DNA of 64,000 nucleotides from Isoetes taiwanensis (Eukaryota > Streptophyta > Lycopodiopsida > Isoetales > Isoetaceae), in contig JAJEKV010000027.1 in assembly GCA_021234155.1 (NCBI GenBank), forward strand, positions 12,102,716-12,166,715. Direction: 5' to 3'. The position numbers and the translations under genes were made by a program. Positions 22,824 through 34,172 of this stretch are shown here, piece by piece. How positions within the stretch are numbered: position 1 is the first letter of the stretch; each line of letters starts with the position of its first letter. The notes under the pieces were generated by a model, which saw only the letters and a list, made by a program, of their open reading frames with translations, searched no databases and had not been told where the DNA came from.

Positions 22824-23576
22824 CCCCTGCAAGGTGGAAATTCCGTTTACTATTTTTTTTTTCTCTCTCTTCATTTGGCGATGGCGGAGGCCCAGAGTTA
22901 GAACTCCGGCGCTCTTCGGCTAGGTGGAGGCGCTGGGCGCGATTCTTTTTTCTAAGGTTAAGGATGCTGCCGTGCTTGCGTCTAACGATTTTTTTTTCTT
23001 TTTCGACTGAGTTTCTAACTGTCATTTGTTTTTTAGTTTTTTGTTCTTCATTTCTTCAAGAAGCCCGGCTGTAGTTGAAGGCGCTAGACGCAGAGGTTCT
23101 TCCCTGAAAGGTTGTTGACGAAGTTTTCGAGCAATACTGTTTGGACGGAGTTCCCGACGGATTTTTTTCGTTAATAGTGCCTAAAGGGTCTTCTAGACGA
23201 GTTCTAGAACGACATTTCAAGGTAAGCGTATGCATGCAGTCACTTTTTTTGAGTTTTCTTTAAATAATTTTATCTAACTATTTCTTTTGTTCCAGATTCT
23301 TCATTCTGTTATAATGGTTTACTACTTGTAAACATTCTCTTCAAATGGTTTAAACATTCTGTTGTAAACATTCTGTTTTAATGAAAACTTGTAATGAAAC
23401 ATTCGAGTTTAAACATTCTGTTGTAATGAAAACATTAAACAAAAATGAAAATGCCAACAAAGTTACTCTATTTATGTGGTGGCGCTCTAAGCGGCGCCGC
23501 TAGCAAACTTTCAAACAAAAAATACAAAAAAAAAAAACTTTTAGTGAAACTTCTAGGAATTTCCACCTTGCAGGGG
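22824..23576. repeat. Inverted-repeat element (21-bp perfect arms)
   Basis: CCCCTGCAAGGTGGAAATTC-C (22824-22844) is exactly complementary to 23556-23576. A second pair of GCGGCGCCGC palindromes lies just outside on the left (22764) and inside on the right (about 23493). The interior is U/T-rich with repeated 'aacattctgttgtaa' at 23345-23430. No transposase seen. It could be a small TIR element or an inverted duplication. Confidence 0.6.
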
Positions 23577-23599
23577 TTTACGCTCAAAATTACACTCTC

Positions 23600-23783
23600 A
23601 GAAGTAGTTAAGTACAGCAACAAAAAATAGGTACAAAAATGCAAAACACAAATGTTTATCCTAGTTCATTGGCATACCTTAGTTCATGATAGAAGTAGTT
23701 AAGTACATCAACAAAAAATAGGTACAAAAATGCAAAACACAAATTTTTATCCTAGTTCATTGGCATACCTTAGTTCATGATGG
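23600..23783. repeat. 91-bp tandem duplication
   Basis: 'agaagtagttaagtac' starts at 23600 and 23691. The units continue identically through 'ttcattggcataccttagtt' with two base differences. Confidence 0.9.
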
Positions 23784-24950
23784 AACTCTAAATATGCATC
23801 TCTGCATGGTGCACATCATCAAGGCCTAATGTTGTACTTTGTTGAATGCTCCTGTGGTATCTTCACTTCTCCTACAGATAACATCTTAGCCAGGGTAAAA
23901 ATGAAATGCATTCGCTTCTCCTAGTAAACGGGTGCCCGGCATTGCAATGCCTAAATAACTACATGTTAACTCAAATCATGCATAAGCTGGAGTTGTTCAA
24001 ATCAATCTTTGAGTGTTAAAAATGATTGGAGTTGCTTGTGAATGTCACCTTCTGGGAATATGAGACCTTCAAGTAGCAAAATAGGCCCCACACACTGAAT
24101 TACTAAAATGACTATATGACCTACATATCACAACATACAATCACATACTTCTTCATTTATGCCCAACCAGAAGCTAGTTTTATAGTTCAACTTTTGTACT
24201 AATATTTGGAATCTATCTAAAGTAACTACACCTCACAGTATATCCCAATAGTAATCCTAACAATAAACGGGATATCTTGCACTTGTAATATCCTCCAATT
24301 ACATGTATGGTATATAATGGGCTCTAGCATTGGAAAGCCTTCTAATATCAAGCGTGCTAAAATAAACCCAACTTGTCTTTCTAGATAATGCTCTCTACCC
24401 TTATGCGATTTAATGTGAGAATAACTGCCAGATAACAATCTGACCACTCTGTAACTACTTATGCAATAGTCCCCACCAAGTATCTATCAAGATGCAATTA
24501 ACAAATCCTATATAACAGAAGTGCGTCGTTAGCATGCGCTAGACGATGGAATTGTAGAAGTGGTTATCTAGGACAAATTTGTGATGGTACAATTCTGGGA
24601 GTACTTGTAAATCAAAAGGTTCTGATATGCTTGGAATGCTACCAAATAACATCGTATCAAGGCAAGAATTTATAATTTTTCAAAAGACCGTATGCAAACA
24701 AAAGCAAGCTTGCTAAACAAAGCAGACCTAAAAGTTCCAACAAGGAATACGTTTAACATTTACAATATGAATAGCAAGATTTCAAGCTCTTATAGCGCCC
24801 AATGGTTGTAACATGTTATAACTTGAATATATAGCATGTTACAATTTGAATATCTAGATTTCAACTTCTTTTAGCGACCAATGCTTGTACTATCTCATAT
24901 AACCGTTGCTAACTCTAGATATTTCACTTGCATTTTTGTCCTTTAGATTG
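23784..24950. other. Unassigned DNA
   Basis: AT-rich; no gene, repeat or RNA recognised. 'taacatgttataacttgaat' near 24810-24850 is a short imperfect direct repeat. Confidence 0.4.
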
Positions 24951-24973
24951 TTTTTGGGCTTCATGAATTGTTT

Positions 24974-25468
24974 TTTTTTTTTTTTTGAAGGACATGAAAC
25001 TTTATTAATCATCAGAAACGAGCAACAGAGATGGGGGACTGAAAACCCAGTGGAGGAATTGTCCACAGAGCAAAACCACCCGCCATCTTACAGCACACAA
25101 CATGTAAATGAGTTACATATAAGTGTTAATCTGGAGATAGTGTACCCAAATACGATCCTTCACTTCATCCTTTACGGAGGAAGATATATATGCTTTGACG
25201 ATGCGTTGCTTAGCTTCAATAAGCACTTGAGCATCAGGGGCTCTATGGCCCTTGAAAATAAAGAGGTTTCTTCTTTTCCACGTTGACCAAATGATCCATA
25301 CTGAAGCTAAGTGAAATGCCCTCTTTGCCATATTGTCCCAAGAACTTGGGTACACTGCCAATAAGACTTGTTGACTATTCAAACTGCAATAAAAAAGACT
25401 CTGAAGCCACAACCAAGCCGGTCTAGCATGCTGGCATAAGAAGAAACAATGCTCGATATGAATTGTGT
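24974..25468 (-). mobile_element. 5'-truncated LINE with about 23-bp TSD
   Basis: The flanks 'ttttgggcttcatgaattg' (24951) and 'ttttgggccttatgaattg' (25468) are a slightly diverged target duplication. The T-run at 24968-24986 is the antisense poly(A) tail. The minus strand encodes HIEHCFFLCQHARPAWLWL and ASVWIIWSTWKRRNLFIFK, the region just after the zf-RVT histidine of LINE ORF2. Only the last ~500 bp of the element is present. Confidence 0.85.
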
Positions 25469-25490
25469 TTTGGGCCTTATGAATTGTTTT

Positions 25491-27372
25491 CATTGTTCAC
25501 CCTTGCTTTTATTTATAAAGAGGAAGTCAAACTCTTTTATTAATTCACCCTTGCTCTTTTATTCATAAAACAAGTAGCCTTTTAAGAAAGCCCTTGGCTT
25601 GACTAATAGCCTACAATCTCCAGAGTTATCTTTCTATTTTCACAGCATTAGTCGATTCTTGAAATGTATCAGGTAGCTGAGTTTGATTGGGCTTCTGGCT
25701 TGGAAAAAAGAGGTTCATTAGAAGAGGATCAGCATATGGCTTCGTCGACAGCAAAAGCTATTTTTTTAGCCTTTCTTTCCTATCAACCAGTGTCTCGCCC
25801 ACATGAAGCCCTAGAAAACACCCTAAAAACTCATCTGTATTCCATTTATTCCAGACATTTCTCCAATTCATTGAATCTGTATAGTGCATGGATTTGGAAA
25901 TATCAAATCGTTCATACTCATCCTGCGGACATAAGGTGCCTGATCTAGAGTCCTTTATGGTCCACATGCAAACTCTGGCCAAATGGCTCCCATGGCCCAG
26001 TATATAACAAAAATTAATTTTTCTGACACCTCCCAATGTTCAACTTATGTCCCATTGTCTTTGGACATTAGGTCATCCTTCGAAAAGGCAGGATTTGGCT
26101 CATGCTGATCTTGAAAGAGGAAGTCAAACTCGCCTACAGTATTTGCCCCCCTGTTCAGTGATTTCTTTTTTTAGCTTTGACAACTCTTTCTTCTCTCGCC
26201 TTGTAAGAAAGGCATGTACACTTTGGGCCATCTCATGTGGAGACTTATCTTGTAAGGTATTTTCTATCTTGTTGAATGTCTTTGAACCGTTGCCACAAAT
26301 ATGAATCCCAAAACAGATGATTCATCAATATCTTGAAAATCAGGAAAGCCTTTATTTACATCCATTTTGTTGAGAACAGAAAAGCGTATCTACTTGTGAA
26401 GTTGGCGAATAAAGTATAACATACTCTACACGGTTTGCAATATGATCTCCTGTATATTTCCAATGCAATATGAGCGATACAAGGTTTAACCACAAGCAAG
26501 CAAAATATGTCTTCAAAATTACCCAGTGACTGCTTTCACGCTTTGATGTAAACCAATTCTTCAAAGATCTCAAGTCCAGGTTCTTCAGGCAATCTGCAGT
26601 CTCGTTCCATCAAAGTTTTTTAATGTGGCATCAAAGTTGTTAGAAATAAATTGTCGAAAGCCTCAACTTGAATAAAACAAGATGCCAGTCACTACTGGAT
26701 TGAATACTAGATTGGATGGGCTCAGATTATTTAACTAAGTAGAGAACTCCACCAGTTAGATAAAACTGAATGAGCCTGCACCAAGACGAAATCTATAGAC
26801 ATGGCATATAGATGAAATCCATAGGCATGGCATAGGAGAAAGAGGAGAGCCTTTAAACTGTGGGGTAATTGCTTCAAAAACTCCCATCTTGAAACTTGTG
26901 GGTTCGCTATCCATCTTGAAACTTGGAAAAGGAACGCCAACGAAAGTTGATGTTCTTGTTTATGATAGACTGCCATATGTGCATTCTATCAGTTACCTGA
27001 GTTGCAGAGGACTTTTTCACGAATCTACTCCTGTGGCTATGGCAGACTAAGCAAGATATCTACTCTTGTGGTATGGCGGCTAAATCTAAGCAAGAAATCA
27101 ACCATCAGAAGCAATAAATTTACCTATTTCTTGAAATCAAAACTCCTTCTACGATGTCCAGCGAGCTTGTCCCGCACAACCCTTTTTTTCTCCCTCCACA
27201 AAATAAAAGGCTTTCGAAAATAAACAAAGCAGCATAAAAGGCCAAAAAAGACGGAAAAAAAGGGCTCAAAAATAGACTATATAAAATGTTGGCATTCGCA
27301 TTTGAGAGCAGAACAAAACATCGAGACTGTCTTCAGTTGCTCAAATCTAAATCTGATCTTCAAAAATAAGTT
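25491..27372. other. Unassigned DNA
   Basis: 'tcacccttgctttta' recurs at 25497 and 25545. No protein family recognised in the short frames. 'aaatctgatcttcaaaaata' near 27350 and 'aaatctgatctaggtaaaag' near 27422 share the phrase 'gttgctcaaatctaaatctg', a ~75-bp local duplication. Confidence 0.4.
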
Positions 27373-27789
27373 ATGGAGCAAAGCAAAACAGCAAGGCGGC
27401 CTTCAAAGTTGCTCAAATCTAAATCTGATCTAGGTAAAAGTAGCGTCCTTGGAGAGGGTTATGAGGAGGTATGGAAAAAAAGAAGGGCCCTACAAAGGTT
27501 GAGATCCTCAGTTTCCGAAGGGGAAAGAGGATATGATGCACAATTCATTGCAAAAGAAACCCTACTTGAATCTCTCCTTCAATCTCCTACTTCTCCTTTG
27601 GATGCAGAACAAGTGAGTGATGAATCTAGCCCTGGCTCCAAACTATATTCTCCTAGAACGCTTGATCCCCACAAGCTTGAAATGATTAAGTGGTGGGCCA
27701 AGGGTGTTGCTTGCAATTGTCGACAATCACAAATTGTCAACCTTTGCAAAGAAGAGACTCGAATAAGGCTTTGCAACATTATTGGTTAG
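27373..27789 (+). CDS. Uncharacterised 138-residue ORF
   Basis: An uninterrupted frame from ATG to TAG encodes a Lys/Arg/Ser-rich protein (begins MEQSKTARRPSKLLKSKSD; ends KEETRIRLCNIIG) with a mixed, protein-like composition and a C-terminal Cys-x-Cys (VACNCRQSQIVNLC). Its first ~25 codons are duplicated in the DNA just upstream (27330-27365). No family is recognised and there is no obvious promoter. It may be a young gene, an exon or chance. Confidence 0.3.
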   Translation: MEQSKTARRPSKLLKSKSDLGKSSVLGEGYEEVWKKRRALQRLRSSVSEGERGYDAQFIAKETLLESLLQSPTSPLDAEQVSDESSPGSKLYSPRTLDPHKLEMIKWWAKGVACNCRQSQIVNLCKEETRIRLCNIIG

Positions 27790-28011
27790 GAACAAAAGAA
27801 ATGTTCGCGGCGGCCTTGGCCGCTGCGATAAATTTCTTGTAATTATAAGAATTATGTGCTAATTGTAAATTTGGCTCCTGAAGGTGTCCTGAAGATGAAG
27901 TCGGAGCCTATAATCGCTCGGCATGGGATCGAAGCAGTTGCGATCATGAGACCTTATGGATTTTTAAGTTGGAATTGTTGTCTTTGAGGTTTCATATTAG
28001 TTGTGCCAATT

Positions 28012-29034
28012 GATTTTTTTTTTTTTTTTTGAAGGAAAGAAGATATTTTATTCATTAGATGGAAGTATTACAGCATATAGATCCCTCATAGATCAAATAA
28101 AGATCCCATACAGATCGAATATCCTATCTGAATCTTTGATACTCAGAGGCCTCTCTCAACCTCTTCTTCAATCTAACTAGTACTACAGGGGAAATCACCA
28201 TCTTCCTAGCTAGAAAGAGTACTAGAGGAGACAAGTACCAACTTTCCAAAAGATTCAAATAATCCCTAAATGCATATAGGAAAGCCTCCTGCAAGAATAG
28301 AGGTGAATAGAAAAAAAACTGCAGAAACCTAAGCATTCTGCCACTGCTTCCAAAATCTAATCAACAATACAGTTAAGCAACCAGTAATTCTGAAGACAAA
28401 AGTATGAGACCAAAATGATGCTGCATTGTCAGGACCTGTAGCAATCAGCCTGATGCTGGCCAGACACAAAGCCCAGCCGCCAAACTTCTCCCCAAAGCCT
28501 GGTTCAAGATGTAAAAGCGTCTTCTTGCCCAGATAATCCCTAGCTCAATCTAAATTGGTCTCACATATTGCTGCTATATCTGTAAAAATGAAAAGATTTC
28601 TTGCTGCTTTTTCACGAATCAATCTCTATACCTTTCTGCTAGCAAGAAAGAGCATGAGAAGAGGGAAAATCCATCTGCTGGAAAGATCTGGGAAATAAAG
28701 ACTATGATGCTAAATTCAAGAACTGTTTCTCCTACCAAGATTGCAAAGATTCTACTCCACCTTATAAGCCATTTGCCCTTTTGGTGTGTTTCTGCATAAA
28801 AGACGGCTGCATTGCATCTATCTAAGCAGAAAACAGAATGCTTCATTGGAAGCATGGAGTTGAATGACCACGTTAGTGGCTTGGCAGCATATCCTGGAAA
28901 GAACCGCCACAAAATGCTCCCAAATAAAACATCAACAGAAGAGACCAAGAACTCACTGGCAGATGGCAAAACCCTTGCTAGCCCCAACGCGAAGAGATAG
29001 CCCTTGATGAAAAGATTTTATTTTTTTTTTTTTT
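28012..29034 (-). mobile_element. LINE-like retroposon tails
   Basis: A T-run at 28014-28030 is followed by 'gaaggaaagaagatatttta', the same antisense 3' end as at 24987 and 10272. The block to about 28990 has minus-strand frames (28619-28987 and 28330-28500) rich in Phe/Leu, and 'agaaagagta/catgagaagagg' motifs recur at 28211 and 28646, suggesting two related copies end to end. A second T-run lies at 29018-29034. The 5' ends cannot be placed. Confidence 0.55.
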
Positions 29035-31139
29035 TTGTTATAATGTTATTTTTCTACACGAGATATAGAGCAAGGCACAAAAAACCACATCTCAATTCGA
29101 AGTCTGTGAAGGAAGATAGACCGTGACAGGGTTAAAACTGTCCTCTGCCTTCTGAGAACCAGTACTAGTTCCCAGAAAGCAGTTGTGATATAAAAACAAC
29201 AACTTTTACAAGGAGATCAATTTTGAGTTCAAATTTGGCATATAAGTAGTTCACGAAGTCCTCCATCCTATAAAAATATTTGTTGAGTTTGAATTTGATG
29301 TTTTGACTTTTACTTCTATTTTTAATTTTAGGTAATTAATACAAATGGATAGCATTTCTACATATGACTCTAGGTTGTCCTCCAAAATATCACATTATGA
29401 AAGTTTATAAGGATATAAAACCAATGCAAAAAGAAGCTCGTGGAAAGAGCAAAAGACATGGTAAAAAAATCAAAAACGATATCTGTACCTGCCCATTACT
29501 GGTCCAGAGTTCATTCAAAAATTGATGTCAGGAAACTAATGCAAAAAGAACCAAGGAAAAATATGAAAAACTTTTACTATACAAAATCAAGATAGACCGC
29601 TATTTGCAGTCCAGTTGCAGACCATCATTGGTCCAAATGACTGAAAGTTTAAAAATCATTAATGGTGCCATCTTAATCAATTTTGATCTCAACTTTCACA
29701 TATAGTTTACTTGTATGATTCTCTATAGGACAAAATCAATTGATTATGTTAGCTTGCATAATTTAAGGGTAAGGTTGAAGCACAAAAATTTGAGAATTTA
29801 TAGGGTATTTATTCTACTTGGATGACAATGCTTTATAGCAGTAACACAGATATGAAGTTTATGCTAGTAAGAAATAAGCAGATTTCATGGTATTTTTTTC
29901 AATAAGACCATGCAACCTATATAAGAGATTTCTATATATATCATTTCTCACATTTTGAACTATTTTAAAGGCATATTTGGGGAAAAGTAGTGTCTCTCTC
30001 TATGAACCAAAGAAGCATATATGAAATGTTATGTGGTCTATTTATATGTTGTCATGGCCAAACTTCACAACATCAACTTGAATTCATCAATAAACATCAC
30101 TAACTTAATCATTGTGGACTTTTGGACCTATAATTATGGAGTTGACCCAATGTTTATGCTCTAATGTATTAATTCGACAATTGTACATCATGTTTGAATT
30201 CCAAAAATTGCATAGTTACACCCATATGTAAGTTGATAAGAGTTATATTCTATGTAGATATTAATAGAATGCATCATTTATTACCCATATGGCATTATGG
30301 ATGGTTGTTATTGGAGCATTTTAACATATACTTTTGTCCAGAATTCTATATAGTAGATTCTTTTAGTAAATATTGAGGTTAACATGACTTATAAACACTC
30401 CAAAAAATCATGAAACTATAGCTCGTATAGTTAGCAACTCATGGCCACAAGAAGTAAATCAAACCTTGTTATAATGTGAGAGAAACAATTCTTGAACTTC
30501 AAGCAGCTTTTCTGACCAAAATAGGGTTTGGTAGCTTCCACCGATGTCACATGATAGCAAGAAAACATGGGAACATAAAACTCAATGTGTTCTATGATAA
30601 ACAGGCATGTACCTCCAATTTTAGCAAGGTTTAGGTCACTTTATGCTAGAAATACCAAAGAAAGCAGTTCTGGACTGGTGCAGAAACTGCCAAATTCTCC
30701 AATGTTTGAGCAATCACCACAAGGTATAGGTGACCCTATTGATCTTGAAATTTTCAGAAATCATTAAGAAACAAGTGAAGACACAAATGATGGCGGTATA
30801 TTATAAAATTGAAATTTTTTTCGTGAGTTACATGAGTTTAAGTGGCAGAGGTAATGTGGGCCAGTTCTGGTCCACGGATCAGGAATAGTCCCAGGGACAG
30901 TTCTAGTGTTAAGGATTGATCAAATCAGGTAGAATTCTCAATCCTTTGAGAATACTAACTTTCCTGCCTCAGCCAATCTATATGTAGCATAATAACAGGG
31001 GGTTACTTTTAGATTTTTATACGCTTTTTCACATGGTTTTTCTATGATTTCGTTGTTGTATTCGTTGAGGTGTACTAAATAGTATTTCTAGGGTGCATCC
31101 TTTATGGGCCGTTGATTTTCGTTGGTTGGAACAATCCGA
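29035..31139. other. Unassigned AT-rich DNA
   Basis: No gene, RNA or repeat recognised apart from scattered short similarities ('tactggtccaga', 'ccattggtccaaatg', 'ttctggtccac' at 29500, 29628 and 30866). Confidence 0.35.
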
Positions 31140-31345
31140 GGGTGGTTGTGTTTCTCTGCATGTGTTTGTGCATGAACGCTGCGCATGTCTATGCATGTGC
31201 ATGTGCGTGCATGTGCATTTGTATGCATATGCATGTGTACTGTGCATGCATGTGCAAGTGCAAGTGCAAGTGCAAGTGCAAGTGCAAGTGCAAGTGCATG
31301 TGCATGTGTGCATGTGTGTGCATGTGCGCATGTGCATGTGTACTT
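31140..31345. repeat. TGCATG / (GTGCAA)n microsatellite
   Basis: Degenerate tgcatgtgcatg alternating with a clean run of about eight GTGCAA units at 31251-31297. Alternating purine/pyrimidine TGCATG favours Z-DNA. All open frames across it (Cys/His/Met/Val-rich) are artefacts. Confidence 0.95.
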
Positions 31346-31639
31346 GCCCTCTTGGATTCTTGTTGCCGGAGTGGATTTTTGCTACCACGAGGTGGATTTT
31401 TTGCTCACACTTAAAGGTATTTGTTTTTTAATGTTTCTTCAGCTAGCATAATGGTTTTTTTTACAAGGTATTGGTTCCTTGGTTCTATAATGTAGTGCTG
31501 CAAAACCCGCCTTTCTTTCCTTCCCTTTATTTGTTCTACGATTTGTTGCAGATTCAAAAAGGTTTTAGAGTTTAGGCCTTATGTTTGCTTCCAACTCTTG
31601 GATATTCCTGGCCTGCCGAATTGTTCATAGCAGCCAGCC

Positions 31640-32104
31640 TTTAGCTTCAATCAACAAATGGATTCTTGTGCACACAACAGGCAGATTATTCCACGCCCTT
31701 TTCTGAGTCATGCAGATCAGTCAAAAAATGGCACAAGAATGCATTTATATTGTAGGTTTGGAACTTTAATCGAACCAGAAGATGAATCATGCATTATCTT
31801 TAAGCTAGAGATGGAGCATCCAAAATTATATGGATTGATAAACTATGGTTTCATTGTGGAAGAGAAATAGCTGTAGCTGAAGTAACAAATGCTAACAGAG
31901 CAAGCTTTCTTCAAAACCTCTATCCTTGATCTCGCTTCACCGACCGTTACAGGAAACATACTCCACATCACCAAACTGGTTGATTCTCTTCACCTGTTAA
32001 ACCAAAGCCAGGCAACCCATGAGAAAGTGTCACTGGTTCTTTATGAACCTCACCAATTGTTACTGCAGAGTAACGTTGATGTTCATGCAATGGTTTGTGA
32101 ATAA
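31640..32104 (+). CDS. Two small unidentified coding-like frames
   Basis: 31658-31870 (MDSCAHNRQIIPRPFLSHAD ... MEHPKLYGLINYGFIVEEK) and 31889-32104 (LTEQAFFKTSILDLASPTVT...) have protein-like composition, and the first has a plausible acceptor upstream (cagcag at 31631). I do not recognise the family. They may be exons of one decayed gene with 32226-32490. Confidence 0.3.
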
Positions 32105-32225
32105 AACGTTATTGTAGAGCATATCAATGTCAAAAGCTTTTATTTGATTCAATTTTATTAATACTAAAGGCTTGTGAATAAAACATTATTGTAGAGCATA
32201 TTATTGTAGAGCTTGGGCACAGTAT

Positions 32226-32819
32226 GGTTGTCCGTATGGATATGGTTTTGAAGGAATGTTCAGAGTGATCCGTTATTTTATGAAGATTGGGAATGATGAA
32301 AAAGCAGTTGTGGAGTTCACAGATTTGGAGTTTGCTGCAGAGAAGCTTCCTGAAGATGTATTTTTACAATGCCTTACACTTGGCGCAAAGGCCATTATAG
32401 AGCTTAATCCGGATGAGGCGCATAGGTATTACAGACAATGCTTGCTACTGGTTTCTGCTAAGTACCCTTGCAGGTATCGCTTAAGTATCGAGACGTATTT
32501 GAGCACAGGTAGTGAATTCTATTCAGTGCATAGATACGACGTTCTATATTGTAAAATCTTTGAAGAGAGAATTTCTCATCTCAATGCAAGTACTGAAACC
32601 TGTATGGCAGAGCATCTCACAGCTCCAATGACAAGGATGATGCTCTATCTTGCTCTAGCTCTACCTTCACAGTTGGATCCATGTTCGATGAATATGGCAA
32701 CATGCTTATTAGCAGTCCCACTATTGCATCAATCAGCATTATTACCCACTATTGCATCAATCAGCATTATTACATGTTACATCGCTACAATATTGAAGCC
32801 TTTAAACTTTATATCATGA
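32226..32819 (+). CDS. Unidentified helical protein fragment
   Basis: Starting about 32226 an open frame reads YGYGFEGMFRVIRYFMKIG, NDEKAVVEFTDLEFAAEKLP, EDVFLQCLTLGAKAIIELN and PDEAHRYYRQCLLLVSAKYP, then meets a good donor (CAG/GTATCG at 32472). The first ~80 residues look like real helical-repeat coding sequence. The part after the donor (to 32819) is low-complexity and partly repeated ('actattgcatcaatcagcat' twice at 32720-32765), so it is probably intron or spacer. Family unknown. Confidence 0.35.
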   Translation, partial: GCPYGYGFEGMFRVIRYFMKIGNDEKAVVEFTDLEFAAEKLPEDVFLQCLTLGAKAIIELNPDEAHRYYRQCLLLVSAKYPCRYRLSIETYLSTGSEFYSVHRYDVLYCKIFEERISHLNASTETCMAEHLTAPMTRMMLYLALALPSQLDPCSMNMATCLLAVPLLHQSALLPTIASISIITCYIATILKPLNFIS

Positions 32820-32969
32820 TTTCTATTTCTTTTTGCTATTTTAAATTTCTAAATAAATAGATATCAATAAAATATTTTTAATAGTGTCTATAATATCATT
32901 ACAAATATTTTCTACTTCGTTCATCAATTCTTAAGGCCCCGAAGGAGCCAAAAAATTTTTAGGTTAACA

Positions 32970-33348
32970 CACAAACCATTACATCCAACACTAAAATAAT
33001 ATCCCCCTTGAAACCCCCTTTGGTTTGGGTGCATATTCATACGGGGGGTGACGTAGGGCAGCGAGAGCCCCTAAAATTATGTTTCGCATGGACAAAATCA
33101 ACACCATGTAGTATATTACCTCAAATCTTATAGTATTTTGCAAATCTTGTTATACTATATAGTGAATTTTGTACATGCATACCCCACAAACGAGGAATTT
33201 TATGTACGGTGTAGATTAAAGAATAAAGGGTGAATATGCCTATCCAACAGCTCTCGATGCCTGGAGTCACCCCCCGTGTGAATATGCACCCAAACCAAAG
33301 GGGGTTTCAAGGGGGATATTATTTTAGTGTTGGATGTAATGGTTTGTG
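32970..33348. mobile_element. MITE with about 80-bp terminal inverted repeats
   Basis: The left arm CACAAACCATTACATCCAAC... continues through 'ccccctttggtttgggtgca' and 'cggggggtgac' to about 33053. The right arm (about 33266-33348) is its near-perfect reverse complement. The interior of about 210 bp is AT-rich and non-coding. No clear target duplication, so the superfamily is undecided. Arm identity implies a young element. Confidence 0.85.
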
Positions 33349-33589
33349 CATGTTTTTTTTCTTAAGCTTGCAATTTGCTAGATTTAGGGTTCTCTAGTGG
33401 CTAAATTATTTTTCCTTTAAGCCATTCCTATTCCAAAATTCAGTTTCTTGGAGATTCTTTTGCTCAGGATAGCCACGTTGGATGGTGAGCTTTGCCCTTA
33501 AGGGGTGGATTTGTGTTTGTTTTCATTATCTCCTGATGTTATTACTGCATATACTGCCTGGAGTTTATGTTTTCATATCAAGAATCTTG

Positions 33590-33790
33590 ATGGAATCTTG
33601 GAGAAATTAGGGGAATCTTCATGGGATCTTAGAGAATCTAGGAGAATCTATATACAATCTTAGGGAATCTATAGAAGAATCTTTAGGAATCTAGGGGAAC
33701 CTTCATAAAATCTTTGAGAATCTAGGGGAACTTTGGAGAATCTAGGAAATTTTTAAAATCTAGGAGAATCCAAGGATAGGTTCTGTACAT
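33590..33790. repeat. GAATCTAGG-type minisatellite
   Basis: About a dozen degenerate units of 'gaatctaggagaatct', 'gggaatcttcatgg' and similar, in one orientation. No gene. Confidence 0.85.
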
Positions 33791-33879
33791 ATAGAATTAT
33801 TTTTCTGGACGTAAAAAGTCCAAAACTACATATTTTTAGGTTAAAAACGTATTTTCCATATTTTTCCTTCGCCGGCCGG

Positions 33880-34172
33880 AAAAAAAATTCGCGTAAGCAA
33901 AACTAAGTTACGAGAAACAGTTTTTGCGCAAGCAAAACTGAGGTTTCGCGTAAGCGAAAGAAAAAATAATAATAATTTTCGTGCAAGCGAAATAGCTGTT
34001 TCGCTTACGCGGGACTGCTTTCGTGTAAGCGAAAAGAGAGGTTTTGCTTATGCAGGGGAAAAAAAATCGTTTTTCTCGAACTTTTTTTTAGCGTAAGCGA
34101 AATAGCTATTTCGCTTACGCGAAAACAGTTTCCTATAAGCGAAACAGCTATTTGGCTTACGCGAAAATTCAA
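33880..34172. repeat. Cluster of CGTAAGCGAAA palindromes
   Basis: About ten copies of CGTAAGCGAAA or its complement TTTCGCTTACG occur in both orientations. At 34091-34123 they form GCGTAAGCGAAATAG / CTATTTCGCTTACGC, a perfect 30-bp palindrome, and similar ones sit at 33983-34001 and 34130-34165. This looks like a subterminal repeat array of a DNA transposon or protein-binding array. No coding content. Confidence 0.85.

Noticed and set aside
31029-31451. Cys/His/Met-rich frames resembling metal-binding proteins
   Set aside because: Produced by the TGCATG/GTGCAA microsatellite in every frame.
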